The notes beneath the pieces were generated by a model. It worked only from the letters and a program-made list of their open reading frames with translations, had not been told where the DNA came from and did not search any database. From positions 184,343-248,342 of the forward strand of contig JAHFSX010000003.1 in assembly GCA_023269675.1 (NCBI GenBank): 64,000 bases of DNA, read 5' to 3'. Positions 1 to 10,000 of this stretch are shown piece by piece. Origin of the DNA: Verrucomicrobiota bacterium (GTDB lineage Bacteria > Verrucomicrobiota > Kiritimatiellia > RFP12 > UBA1067). Position numbers and translations under genes: made by a program. How positions within the stretch are numbered: the first letter of the stretch is position 1; each line of letters starts with the position of its first letter.

Positions 1-10
1 GAAACGACAG

Positions 11-1408
11 ATGGTTTTGGCCGGTCTTTGTATGGCCTTGGCCGGCGGGGGTGCCCGCGCCGCGTCCGACGACCTGAAGCACTTTGTGCGGGTGAGCCCG
101 CGCGACAGCCGCTACTTCGAACTCGACGACGGCAAGCCGTACATTCCGATCGGGCTGAACCTGATCGCGCCCCCCAAGGGCGACATGGCCGTCATGGACG
201 AGTGGCTCGCCAAGCTCGAGGCGCAGGGCGGCAACTACGTCCGCGTCTGGCTGGGCAACGCCTGCTTCGACGTCGAGAACGCCAAGAGCGGGGCGTACGA
301 CGAAGAGAAGGCCAAGAACATCGATCAGCTTCTCGTTCTGGCGCGCAAGCACGGCATCCGGGTCAAGCTGTGCGTCGATTTCTTCAGGCATCTGGGAGAA
401 GGCACGCAGACGTGGGCGGCCAAGCCGCTCCAGCACGTGAGGAACGGCGGGCTCGCGACCAACATGGCCGAGTGGGTGAACAGCCCCGCCTGCCGCCAGC
501 GCTACAAGGGCAAATACGACTTTTACGCCAAGCGGTACGGCAGCGATCCGAGCATCTTCGGCTGGGAGCTCTGGAACGAGATGAACGCGGTCGTAGGCGG
601 CGACGTGCGCGGCTGGACCGCAGAGATGCTGCCGGAGCTGCACAAGCGCTTTCCTAAGAATCTGTGCGTGCAAAGCTTGGGAAGCTTCGACAGCGACGGA
701 GCGCGGGCGATCTATGCGGACATCTGCCGCCTGCCGGACAACGACGTGGCGCAGGTCCACCGCTATCTGGACCTCGGCGCGAAGCTGGAGATCTGCCACA
801 GTCCAGTCGACGTGTTCGCAGCCGACGCGGTGCGCGAGCTGCAGGCCTTCAACCTGAAGAAGCCGATCCTGCTGGCCGAGAGCGGCGGCGTGGAGCCGAG
901 CCACAGCGGTCCGTCCAAGCTCTATGCGAAAGACCGCGACGGCCTGATCCTGCACGACGTGCTCTTCGCTCCTTTCTTCGCGGGCGCGGCCGGGCCGGGG
1001 CACATCTGGCACTGGGACGTCTACGTGGCCAAGAACGACCTGTGGTGGCACTTCGGCCGCTTCGCACAGGCCGTGGCGGACATCGACCCGCCCGCCGAGG
1101 CGTTCGAAGCTCAAACGATCGAGCACCCGCGCCTGCGCATCCTCGTGCTGCGCGGCAAGCGCACGGTGCTGGCGTGGTGCCGCGACACGCAGGCGACGTG
1201 GCAGAGCGCCCTGGTCGAGGGGCGCGCGCCGGAGACGCTCCACGGCATTTCGCTCACATTGCCCGCCCCGGCGGACGGGGGCTCGGCGCTGACCGTCTCG
1301 GCCTACGATCCCTGGAGCGGCCAGCGGAGCGAACTGAAGCCGGACCAGGGGCGCATCACGCTGCCCGCGTTTTCGCGCTCGATCGTCGTGCGGCTGCGGA
1401 GCGAGTAG
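11..1408 (+). CDS. GH5-like secreted glycoside hydrolase (5' end possibly cut by window)
   Basis: Probable exported glycoside hydrolase of the GH5 / mannanase-like (beta/alpha)8 type, acting on a beta-linked polysaccharide. The sequence shows a hydrophobic leader ending ALAGGGARA, then a catalytic-type ELWNEMN motif (E190 as likely acid/base) and PILLAESGG (E290 as likely nucleophile). The spacing of about 100 residues suits clan GH-A. The C-terminal ~90 residues look like a small beta domain. The codons before the first ATG are open (K-R-Q) and would supply the positive n-region of the signal peptide, so the true start may lie upstream of the window. Exact substrate cannot be told. A hairpin at 1459 follows the stop. 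Confidence 0.75.
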   Translation: MVLAGLCMALAGGGARAASDDLKHFVRVSPRDSRYFELDDGKPYIPIGLNLIAPPKGDMAVMDEWLAKLEAQGGNYVRVWLGNACFDVENAKSGAYDEEKAKNIDQLLVLARKHGIRVKLCVDFFRHLGEGTQTWAAKPLQHVRNGGLATNMAEWVNSPACRQRYKGKYDFYAKRYGSDPSIFGWELWNEMNAVVGGDVRGWTAEMLPELHKRFPKNLCVQSLGSFDSDGARAIYADICRLPDNDVAQVHRYLDLGAKLEICHSPVDVFAADAVRELQAFNLKKPILLAESGGVEPSHSGPSKLYAKDRDGLILHDVLFAPFFAGAAGPGHIWHWDVYVAKNDLWWHFGRFAQAVADIDPPAEAFEAQTIEHPRLRILVLRGKRTVLAWCRDTQATWQSALVEGRAPETLHGISLTLPAPADGGSALTVSAYDPWSGQRSELKPDQGRITLPAFSRSIVVRLRSE

Positions 1409-1458
1409 CGGCGATGCGGCGGGCTCCGGCAAGGGTCAAAAAATGACAGGGCGAGGGG

Positions 1459-1493
1459 GGTGCGATTCAGTTTCGTTGAAACTGAGTCGCACC
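1459..1493. repeat. Dispersed hairpin, type B (possible terminator)
   Basis: Near-perfect 15-bp inverted repeat around a short loop: arm GGTGCGATTCAGTTT against AAACTGAGTCGCACC. The same palindrome recurs at 25872-25906 and 46439-46474, so it is a dispersed element rather than a private terminator, although it lies just after the GH5-like gene. No U-tract follows. Confidence 0.75.
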
Positions 1494-1627
1494 AAGAGGC
1501 ATTCCCATAAAAAGACGGATATGCTATTTTCAAAGGATACGTGTAAAGGGGATGTGTCCACGAGGCCGTTCACGGGCGAAGAACGGGCGGGGAGCGGCAG
1601 CTACGGAAACGGGAAAGTGAACAGCAT

Positions 1628-4600
1628 ATGACGACTGGAATCGGTGACGGGGGCATGTGGCGCAAGAGCTGCGCGGTGTTGCTGACGGCCTGCGCCGCGG
1701 CGGCCGTTCACGCGGAGACGAACGTCTGGGGGGGCTTGGGCGGCGATCTCAACTGGAGCACGCCGGGCAACTGGACCAACGGGATCGTGCCTGTCGGCGC
1801 CAGCGACCTGACGGTGCAGATCACGGGCACGAACAGCAACGGCACTACCGGCGCGCCCCTGAACCAGGACATCGCGGACCCGCTGGATCTGAACCGCCTC
1901 GAGATTGCGGACATGGCGCCTGCGGGCGACCGGGAAATCTATCTGAGCGGCGGCCGGCTCAATTTTGTCAGCGCCGGAACGGTTCAGCCGACACTCTCCG
2001 GCGACCGGGACGCGAACATGATCATCCGTAACGCCGTCAGCCTGCCGGCCGGCACGACGCTGTCCGTCAGCAACCGCACCTACCGGTTCGCCATCGAGGG
2101 GGCGATCACCGGCGAGGGCGGGCTGGCTTTCGGCTCGGGGGGCCTGGGCGGCGAGCTCGAACTGAAGAATCCGGCCAACAGCTACACCGGCGGAACCGCC
2201 TATGTCAGTACCTACGGCGCGAACAACCAGTGGGCGCGGCTGTACGTCTCGGCCTCCGGCGTCTTCGGCACCGGCCCGGTCACGCTCAGCGGCGGCAATC
2301 TCAACGCGCTCAACGCCGGCAACCAGCAGGCGGGCGGCGTGACGTTCCAAGGCACGACCGCGCATACCAACGACTTCCTGCTGCTGGCCCCGTCACCTCT
2401 CATCGCCGGCATTGCGGTCACGAATGCGGCGGTCACGGCGGCGGCGGTCACCCTGAGCGGCGGGGTCGACCTCAACGCCCACACGCTTTACCTGCGCGGC
2501 CAGCGCAACACCTCCGGCACGCTGAGCGGCGTGATTTCAGAGGGCGGGACCAACGCCCTGGTCAAAATGGACCTGGGGCTCTGGACGCTTTCGGGCGCGA
2601 ACACCTTCACCGGCCGGGTCCTCGTCAGCAGCGGCACGCTCAAGCTCGGCGCGGAAAACACGCTCCCTCCCGCAGTTCCCGTCACGGTCAACGGCGGCAC
2701 GTACGACCTCAACGGCTACACGGTGACCAACGGCGCGGTGATCGTCAGCAGCGGCACCGTCAGCAACGGCACGCTCTGCGCGCAGTCGGTCGCGGCCACG
2801 GATTCCGGAACCATTCTGGCGACGCTGGCCGGCAGCGGCGGCCTGACCAAGAGCGGCGCGGGAGCGCTGACTCTGGCCGCCTCGAACCTGTACAGCGGCG
2901 TCACGGCGGTCAGCGCCGGCATCTTGCAGTTCGCCAAGCGCGCCGCGCTCTACAACGGCGACACGGCGCAGTGGACCGACGCCAACATCGTCGTGAGCAG
3001 CGGCGCGACGCTAGCGCTCAACGTGGGCGGCGCCGGCGAGTTCACGGACGGCGATGTGGGTCTGCTGGCGGGCCTCGGCACGGCCACGGGCGGCTTCAAG
3101 ACCGGCGCGGTGCTGGGGCTGGACACCACCAACGCGGCGGGCGGCGAGTTCGCCTGCTCCACGGTGATCGGCAACCCGGGCGGCAACATGCTGGGGCTCA
3201 ACAAGCTCGGCCTCGGCACGCTGACGCTGGGCGGCGCGAACAGCTACACCGGCGCCACGCGCCTCACCGGCGGCGTCTTGAGCGTCGCGTCGCTTGCGAA
3301 CGGCGGCTTCGTCAGCGGCATCGGCCAATCTTCCTCGAACGCGGCCAACCTCGTCTTCGCGGGCGGCGCGCTGCGCTACACCGGGCCGACGGCCAGCAGC
3401 GACCGACTCTTCACTTTTGCCTCTTCCACCGGCGCCGTTTTCGACGTGGCCCAGGCGGGAGCGACGCTCACCCTGAAGCAGCTGCGGGGCTGCAGCGGCC
3501 TCAACGCCAACGCGGTCTTCGTCAAGAACGGGCCCGGAACACTGACGATCGGCAACGACGGCATCGCAGGCGGCAACTCTTACATCGGCGGCGTCGCGGC
3601 CTATGTCATCAATCAAGGCAGCTTCCTGACCGTCGCGAGCGATCCGGCGCAGCTCAATCTCGCGCGCCTGGCGGCGCAGGGGCCGACGCTGACGCTGGGC
3701 GACGGCGCGTATCTGGGCTTCGGCGCGCCTCTGAACGAAACCGCGGCCAACTCGGAGCAGCTGGTGCGCTACAACGGGACGAACGTGACCGCCTCGATGG
3801 TCGGCATCACCTTGTCGGGCCCGACGAACACGGTGACCGCGCTCTTCTCCAATACGGCGATCTTCGACGTCAACGACGGCGCCTCCGAGATCGACCTGCT
3901 GGTCACCGGCAACTTCGCGCCTTATCCGACCTTGGCCAACACGGTCCTGCGCAAGACCGGCACCGGCACGCTGAAGCTGGCCGGCACGGGATCATCCCAC
4001 CGCGGTACCTTGGTCATCCGCGCCGGACGCGTGCTCGCGAACGCGAACGTCCCGTACGGCGGGAACAGCATCCTCGGCAACTGCACCAACGACGTGCAGC
4101 TCGGCGACGCCGGCACGCTGCCGACGGATGCGCCGACGTTCGTCTTCGAAGGCACGGGCGCCTACACCTTTAGCCGCGGCATCAGCGTGGCCCACACCTC
4201 GGTCACGGCCGCGGTGGTCGGCTGCATCTCCAACGCCAACGCCACTTTCAGCGGCGCGGTCATGCTCAGCAACACGGTGCAGCTGCTCTCCGTCACGGCG
4301 GGGACCAATGCGGTCTTCGTCACGGGCGTCATCAGCGGTCCCGGCGGCGTCACCAAGACCGGCACTGGCACCGTGGTGCTGGCCGCGTCCAACGCCTACA
4401 CCGGCACCACGACCGTGGCGGCGGGCACGCTGCGGCTGAGCAGCTCCAACCGCATCGACGACACGAGCGCGCTGCGCCTGACGGGCGGCACCTTCGATAC
4501 CGCGGGAGTCGGCGAGACGCTGGGCGCCCTGGACGTGGACGGCGACGCGGCGGTCGACTTCGGCGGCGGCGCGAGCGTGCTGAGGTTCGCGGCCAGCGCC

Positions 4601-4813
4601 GCCCAGACCTGGACCGGCACGCTGACGCTCCGCAACTGGTCCGGCTCCAGCTTCGGCAGCGGCCCGGACCGCCTCTACGTCGGCGACGCAGCCGGAGGCC
4701 TGACGCCGTCGCAGCTGAGTAAGATCCTGCTGCCGGACGGGCGCAAGATGACCCAGCTGGCCACGGGCGAGGTCGTTCCGATCGCGCAGGGCACCATCCT
4801 GCTCGCACGGTAA
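1628..4813 (+). CDS. Autotransporter-associated beta-strand repeat protein, 1061 aa
   Basis: Large exported protein expected to fold as a right-handed beta-solenoid at the cell surface. It has a signal peptide (MWRKSCAVLL, cleaved near VHAE) that starts at the in-frame ATG at 1655, which is a plausible alternative start; neither ATG has a strong Shine-Dalgarno. The body contains repeated PATR-type units such as GGLTKSGAGALTLAASNLYS (about residue 400), LNKLGLGTLTLGGANSYTG and GVTKTGTGTVVLAASNAYTG. No autotransporter barrel and no PEP-CTERM tail is visible; it ends in a short hydrophobic tail, GTILLAR. The larger gene at 7045 ends in a comparable tail. Substrate or adhesion role is unknown. 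Confidence 0.85.
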   Translation: MTTGIGDGGMWRKSCAVLLTACAAAAVHAETNVWGGLGGDLNWSTPGNWTNGIVPVGASDLTVQITGTNSNGTTGAPLNQDIADPLDLNRLEIADMAPAGDREIYLSGGRLNFVSAGTVQPTLSGDRDANMIIRNAVSLPAGTTLSVSNRTYRFAIEGAITGEGGLAFGSGGLGGELELKNPANSYTGGTAYVSTYGANNQWARLYVSASGVFGTGPVTLSGGNLNALNAGNQQAGGVTFQGTTAHTNDFLLLAPSPLIAGIAVTNAAVTAAAVTLSGGVDLNAHTLYLRGQRNTSGTLSGVISEGGTNALVKMDLGLWTLSGANTFTGRVLVSSGTLKLGAENTLPPAVPVTVNGGTYDLNGYTVTNGAVIVSSGTVSNGTLCAQSVAATDSGTILATLAGSGGLTKSGAGALTLAASNLYSGVTAVSAGILQFAKRAALYNGDTAQWTDANIVVSSGATLALNVGGAGEFTDGDVGLLAGLGTATGGFKTGAVLGLDTTNAAGGEFACSTVIGNPGGNMLGLNKLGLGTLTLGGANSYTGATRLTGGVLSVASLANGGFVSGIGQSSSNAANLVFAGGALRYTGPTASSDRLFTFASSTGAVFDVAQAGATLTLKQLRGCSGLNANAVFVKNGPGTLTIGNDGIAGGNSYIGGVAAYVINQGSFLTVASDPAQLNLARLAAQGPTLTLGDGAYLGFGAPLNETAANSEQLVRYNGTNVTASMVGITLSGPTNTVTALFSNTAIFDVNDGASEIDLLVTGNFAPYPTLANTVLRKTGTGTLKLAGTGSSHRGTLVIRAGRVLANANVPYGGNSILGNCTNDVQLGDAGTLPTDAPTFVFEGTGAYTFSRGISVAHTSVTAAVVGCISNANATFSGAVMLSNTVQLLSVTAGTNAVFVTGVISGPGGVTKTGTGTVVLAASNAYTGTTTVAAGTLRLSSSNRIDDTSALRLTGGTFDTAGVGETLGALDVDGDAAVDFGGGASVLRFAASAAQTWTGTLTLRNWSGSSFGSGPDRLYVGDAAGGLTPSQLSKILLPDGRKMTQLATGEVVPIAQGTILLAR

Positions 4814-4831
4814 CGAGAGAGTGGGTTCTCG

Positions 4832-5082
4832 GTAGGGACGGTTCCCCGAGCCGTCCGCCGGACCCTGTGTGCGTTGACCCGCGGACGCCTCGGGGAGGCG
4901 TCCCTACCCGTGATCGTGCGGGAACGGGAGAGTTGGTATTCGGTAGGGACGGTTCCCCGAACCGTCCGCCGGACCTTGTGTGCGGTGACCCGCGGACGCC
5001 TCGGGGAGGCGTCCCTACCCGTGATCGTGCGGGAACGGGAGAGTTGGTTTTCGGTAGGGACGGTTCCCTGAACCGTCCGCCG
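4832..5082. repeat. REP-like palindrome array, family 1 (2.5 units, ~110 nt period)
   Basis: Two full inverted pairs and one half unit. Each pair opens with GGTAGGGACGGTTCCCC (own hairpin) and closes with the complement of GTAGGGACGCCTCCCC, so GTAG heads both outer ends. Heads lie at 4832, 4942 and 5053, spaced 110 and 111 nt. Linker DNA between units is nearly identical, which points to local tandem duplication. It fills the 294 nt between the beta-repeat gene and the oxidoreductase gene. Confidence 0.85.
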
Positions 5083-5107
5083 CAATAGCTTTTAAGGAGA
5101 CCCTCAA

Positions 5108-6484
5108 ATGGACACGTTGAAAGTGAAAGCTTCTGTCGGTAATCCGTCGCTCTCGCGGCGGTCGTTTCTGCAACGCTCGGCCGGGGCTGCTCTGGGGCTC
5201 GGCGCGTGGACCGCGCTCAGCGCGGACCGGGTCATCGGCGCGAACGACCGGGTGAACGTCGCGATCATCGGCTGCGGCGGCCGCGGCCGCTTCGTGCTCC
5301 GCGTCATGATCGAGGACGCGGGCGCCAACTGCGTCTGCCTCTGCGACCTGAGCGACGAGCGCCTCGACAAGATGTGGGAGTTCATCCAGCCGGTGCAGCC
5401 GGTCAAGCCGCGCTTCGAGAAGGACTACCGCAAGGTGCTGGAGTCCCCGGACATCGACGCGGTGATCATCGCCACGCACGACAACTGGCACGCGCCGCTG
5501 ACGATCCTGGCGTGCCAGGCCGGCAAGGACGTGTACGTCGAGAAGCCCCACTCGCACTGCATGTGGGAGAGCGGCAAGATGGTCGAGGCCGCCGCGAAAA
5601 CGAAGCGCATCGTACAGGTGGGCACGCAGAACCGTTCGACCGAGTACAACCGGCAGGCGCGCGAGATCGTGCAGAGCGGCCGGCTCGGCAAGATCGGGCT
5701 GGTCAAGGTCTTCAACCTCAAGACCGGCTCGCCCTTCAAGTTCGGCGACCCCGGCAAGCAGCCGGAGGGCTTCGACTGGGACCGCTGGCTCGGGCGGGCC
5801 GCCGCGCGGCCCTACCACCAGCAGATCTGGCGCGGCGGCTGGCACGCCCACTGGGACTACTGCGGCGGCGACCTGACCGACGACGGCATCCACCAGCTCG
5901 ACCTCGCGCTGATGGTGATGGGCGACCCCGGCCTGCCCAAGAGCGTGCGCGCGCTCGGAGGCCGCTACGTGCACACGGGCGACGACGCCGAGGTCCCCGA
6001 CGTGCTCAACATCGCCTGGGACTTCGGCGCGTTCGCCATGACCCTCGACATGAGCCAGTACCCGAAGTACATGGAGAAGAGCACCGACGTGATCCGCAAG
6101 AAGAACCTCGTGCCGGACTGGATGCAGAACGCGACGCGCGTCGAGATCTACGGCCAGGAGCTGTTCATGATCCTCGGGCGCCACGGCGGCGGCTTCGTCG
6201 TGGAGAAGGCGAGCAGCCAGATCGTGGAGAAGGTGTACGGCCAGGCGGGCGACACCGAGCACTACCGGAACTTCATCGCCTGCGTGAAAAGCCGCCAAGC
6301 GCCCAACGCGGACGTGGCCGTGGCCCACGCCAGCAACCTCGTCGCGCACATGGGCAACATCGCGCACCGCGTCGGCAACACCGCGCTGACGTATGACGCC
6401 AAGACCGGCAGCTTTGACAAGCCCGAGGCCAACGCGCTCGTCAAGGACACCTACCGCAAGGGCTACGAGCTGCCGAAGGTTTAG
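5108..6484 (+). CDS. Gfo/Idh/MocA family oxidoreductase with Tat signal
   Basis: Probable NAD(P)-dependent sugar or inositol dehydrogenase-type enzyme, exported folded. A Tat signal (SRRSFLQRSAG, residues 16-26) precedes the Rossmann motif GCGGRGR (55-61), and the family's EKP motif occurs at 145-147 (YVEKPHSH). Length, 458 aa, is normal for the Tat-exported PVC members. AAGGAG at 5093-5098 sets the start. It lies between two REP arrays, so it is probably monocistronic. The substrate is not predictable from sequence. Confidence 0.9.
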   Translation: MDTLKVKASVGNPSLSRRSFLQRSAGAALGLGAWTALSADRVIGANDRVNVAIIGCGGRGRFVLRVMIEDAGANCVCLCDLSDERLDKMWEFIQPVQPVKPRFEKDYRKVLESPDIDAVIIATHDNWHAPLTILACQAGKDVYVEKPHSHCMWESGKMVEAAAKTKRIVQVGTQNRSTEYNRQAREIVQSGRLGKIGLVKVFNLKTGSPFKFGDPGKQPEGFDWDRWLGRAAARPYHQQIWRGGWHAHWDYCGGDLTDDGIHQLDLALMVMGDPGLPKSVRALGGRYVHTGDDAEVPDVLNIAWDFGAFAMTLDMSQYPKYMEKSTDVIRKKNLVPDWMQNATRVEIYGQELFMILGRHGGGFVVEKASSQIVEKVYGQAGDTEHYRNFIACVKSRQAPNADVAVAHASNLVAHMGNIAHRVGNTALTYDAKTGSFDKPEANALVKDTYRKGYELPKV

Positions 6485-6504
6485 CTTGCGATTGGCCGGT
6501 CAAG

Positions 6505-6862
6505 GGTAGGGACGGCTAGGGAGGCGTCCCCACCGGGAGCGCTCCGTCCTGCCGGTGTTTTTTTGGTAGGGACGGCTCCCCGAGCCGTCCGCCGGTCTCC
6601 GCGAGCCGCGCCCCGCGGACGCCTCGGGGAGGCGTCCCTACCGGTGATCGTGCGGGAACGGGAGAGTTGGTTTTCGGCAGGGACGGCTCCCCGAGCCGTC
6701 CGCCGGTCTCCGTGTTCCGCGCCCCGCGGACGCCTCGGGGAGGCGTCCCTACCGGGAGCGCGCCGTCCTGCCGGTGTTTTTTTTGGTAGGGACGGCTCCC
6801 TGAGCCGTCCGCCGGTCTCCGTGTTCCGCGCCCCGCGGACGCCTCGGGGAGGCGTCCCTACC
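6505..6862. repeat. REP-like palindrome array, family 1 (3 units plus a collapsed copy)
   Basis: Heads at 6565, 6676 (GCAG instead of GTAG) and 6785, spaced 111 and 109 nt. Each is closed by GAGGCGTCCCTACC. A collapsed copy at 6505-6535 joins a left half directly to a right half. Linkers alternate between the type seen at 4910-4941 and a T-rich type (GGTGTTTTTTT). Non-coding; short open frames through it come from lack of stops. Confidence 0.85.
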
Positions 6863-6880
6863 GGGAGCGCTCCGTCCTTC

Positions 6881-6912
6881 GGGTGTGGATTCAACAAAGT
6901 TGAATCACACCC
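6881..6912. repeat. Dispersed hairpin, type A
   Basis: Palindrome GGGTGTGGATTCAAC / GTTGAATCACACCC with a tiny loop. Related copies occur at 20217, 25664, 37943 and 46043. It lies between the REP array and the giant gene at 7045. Confidence 0.75.
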
Positions 6913-7044
6913 GGTCAAGATATGCCATTCCCTTGAGAGGCGGCATTTGATATTCTAGCTAGTGTAATGAAGTCGAACAAGAGCCTTCGCACCAAAATAG
7001 GGCGATGGGCCCGTAGCCAAAATGAGCGTGACGGATGAGGTCGC

Positions 7045-10000
7045 ATGAATAAGAGACAAGGATGGATGGCCGTGCGGACAGGCATGGCGGCTTTTCTGTT
7101 GGGCGGGTGTATTCTCGCCACCGCGCCGGCGCGCGCGCAGTCGCCGCGCGATTTCGCCATTGATCTGGGTGCTTCTGTTTCCACCAACACGCCGTGCGTC
7201 ACGCTGAATTGGACGATCCGGCGGCAGGGCAACATCACGGCGCAGAAGGTGCACCGCCGCCTCAAGGGCGAAAACGTCTGGGTGAAACAGGCGGACCTGG
7301 CCACCAATACCACCAGCTATGTCGACAGCACGGCCGTGCCGGGCGTGGAGTACGAGTACTGGATGGAGCGCACGTACACCGGCATCTACCCGACCACGGC
7401 CCAGGGTTATCTCAGCGCAGGCGTGAACGTGCCCATGGCCGACTCCCGCGGCAAGCTGCTGCTGGTGATCGACAGCACGATGGTTACGCCGCTGGCTCCG
7501 GAGATCGCGCAGCTGCAGGCCGACCTCGCGGGCGACGGCTGGCTGGTTCAGGCCATCACCGCCACGCGCACCGACACCGCGATCAACACCAAAGCGCTGA
7601 TCAAAGCGGCCTACGACGCCGACCCGACAAACTTGAAGATGGTCTACATCCTCGGCCACGTGCCGGTGCCCTACTCGGGCGACATCGCGCCGGACGGCCA
7701 CGGCGGCCATGTCGGCGCCTGGCCCGCGGACGGCTACTATGGCGACATGAACGGAACCTGGACGGACACGTCGGTCAACGACTCAGGGGCGGGTGACGTG
7801 CGCAACCGCAACATTCCTGGAGATGGAAAATTCGACCAGGGCAACCTTCCGAGCTGGGTGGAGCTGATGGTCGGGCGCGTGGACATGTCCAACATGACGC
7901 GCGCGCCGGCCTCCTCCGTATCCGAAACGTCGCTTCTGCGGCGCTACCTGCGCAAGGCGCACGATTTCAAATTCAAGCAGGGCGCCTACGCCGCGATCCC
8001 GCGCCGCAGCCTGGTCCGCGACGGCTTCGGGTATTTCGGCGGAGAGAACTTCGCCATCGCCGGCTGGAGCTGGATCCTCACGGGTGCGGGAACGACCGTT
8101 GACGAGCCGCCGAGCGACCAGTGGTTTTCCCCGAGCTACGCGGGCGGCAAGAGCTACCTCGTGGGGTGCGGCACAGGCGGCGGCAGTTTCACGACATGTA
8201 GTTCCGTGGGCTGCTCTGAGGATTTCGGGCTGAAAACAAGCCGCGTGGTTTTCACCACCCTTTTCGGCAGCTACTTCGGCGACTGGGACTCGGCCAACAA
8301 TTTCATGCGCGCGCCGCTGGCGGGCAATGCGACGGGCGACTCGTTGGGCCTGACCTGTTTCTGGGGCGGACGCCCCAACCGGGTGACTCACCAGATGGGC
8401 ATGGGCGAGACGGCCGGCTATTGCATGTGGGTTTCTCACAACAGCGCGTTTACGGGCGGAGGGGGCTACACGCCGAACATCTACTCGGGCGTGCATTGCG
8501 GACTCGTGGGCGATCCCGCGCTGCGCCTGCACGCGGTCGAGCCGCCGCGCAACCTCTCGGCCTCCAGTGCCAATTCGCAGATCGCGCTTGCCTGGACCGC
8601 CTCCACCGAGACCAACCTGCTCGGCTATCTCGTCTACCGCGCGGATACGGCGGCAGGCCCGTTCACGCGCCTGACCGCCGCGCCCCAGGCCGCGACGACC
8701 TATACGGACGCCACGGTCACGGCCAGCCAGAGCTACACCTACCTCGTGCGCACGCTGATCATGGAGCGGTCGCCCGGCGGCACCTACGAGAACCCCAGCG
8801 TGGGCTCGCTCGTCACGCTCGCCGCGAACGCCGGCGCCACCGCAGCGCCGCTGAATCCGTCCTCGCTCACCGTCACACAAACTTGCGCGACGAACGCTTG
8901 GCTCTCGTGGACGGACAACGCCAGCACCGAAACCGGCTTCCGCATTGAGCGCAAGACCGGTTCGGGCGGCACGTATGCGTCCGTCGGCACCGTCGGAGCC
9001 AGCGTGACCAACTTCATTGACCCGGGGCTCTTCACGCACGGCAACGTCTATTACTACCGCGTCATCGCCACCGGAAGCACGGGGGACTCGTTGCCCTCCC
9101 AAGAGGCCTCGTTCGAAGCCTTCGCCGGCTTCTTCGACATGCCTCTGACCCGCGTGAAAATCAGCAAGACAGCAGGTGCGGCCACGATCACGGTCAGCCG
9201 CTTCGGCGGCGTGACCGGCCCCGTCAGCGTGAATTTCGCCACGGCCAACTCCTCCGCCCTCGCAGGCACGCATTACACGGCCACCAACGGCACCCTCACC
9301 TGGGCGGACGGCGAAGTCGGCTCGAAGACCGTCTCCGTGCCGATCGTCAATACCGCCACGCCGCAGGCCGCACGCCAGTTCAAAGTCACCCTGAGCAGCC
9401 CCACTGCCGGCACGGCGCTGACCATCAACTCCAGCATTGCGGTGCTCATCCAAGACCCGACGGCCACCCTCACCGCGCCGTGGACCCAAACCATCGTCGG
9501 CGCCATCACCGACAGCTCCGCCGCCGTGACCGAAGCCGGCGCCATCAGTTCCGTCACCATCGGCGGCTCCGGGTTGACGGCCTCGGCCACCAGCGACAAC
9601 GGTCAGTTCGTCTACCAAAGCCATACGGGCGACGGCGTGCTGACCGCCTTCTTCCCCGCAGGAGTGCCCGGCGACGGCAACGCGCGTTACGCGCTGATGG
9701 TCCGCGCCTCCACCGCGAACAACGCCATCATGGCGGCGACCGTGACCAGTTCCAGCACGGGCTTCGGCACGAAGCTGTACTCGCGCAGTGCGGCGGGCGG
9801 AAGTTCCACGGAGACGTCCGTGAACGCGCTGGTGCTCGCCCGCTGGCTGAGGCTGGTCCGTTCCGGAAACACCTTTGCCGCCGAAACCTCGACCGACGGA
9901 GTCGAGTGGACCTCCGTCGGTTCAGCGACGCTCGCGTCGATGCCGGCGACCACGGTCTGGGGCTTCTTCCACACCTCTTACGACTGGTCGGTCACGGGGC

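Noticed and set aside
5015..6367. 450-aa open frame on the minus strand
   Set aside because: Antisense to the Gfo/Idh/MocA gene, whose Rossmann and EKP motifs and ribosome site are clear.
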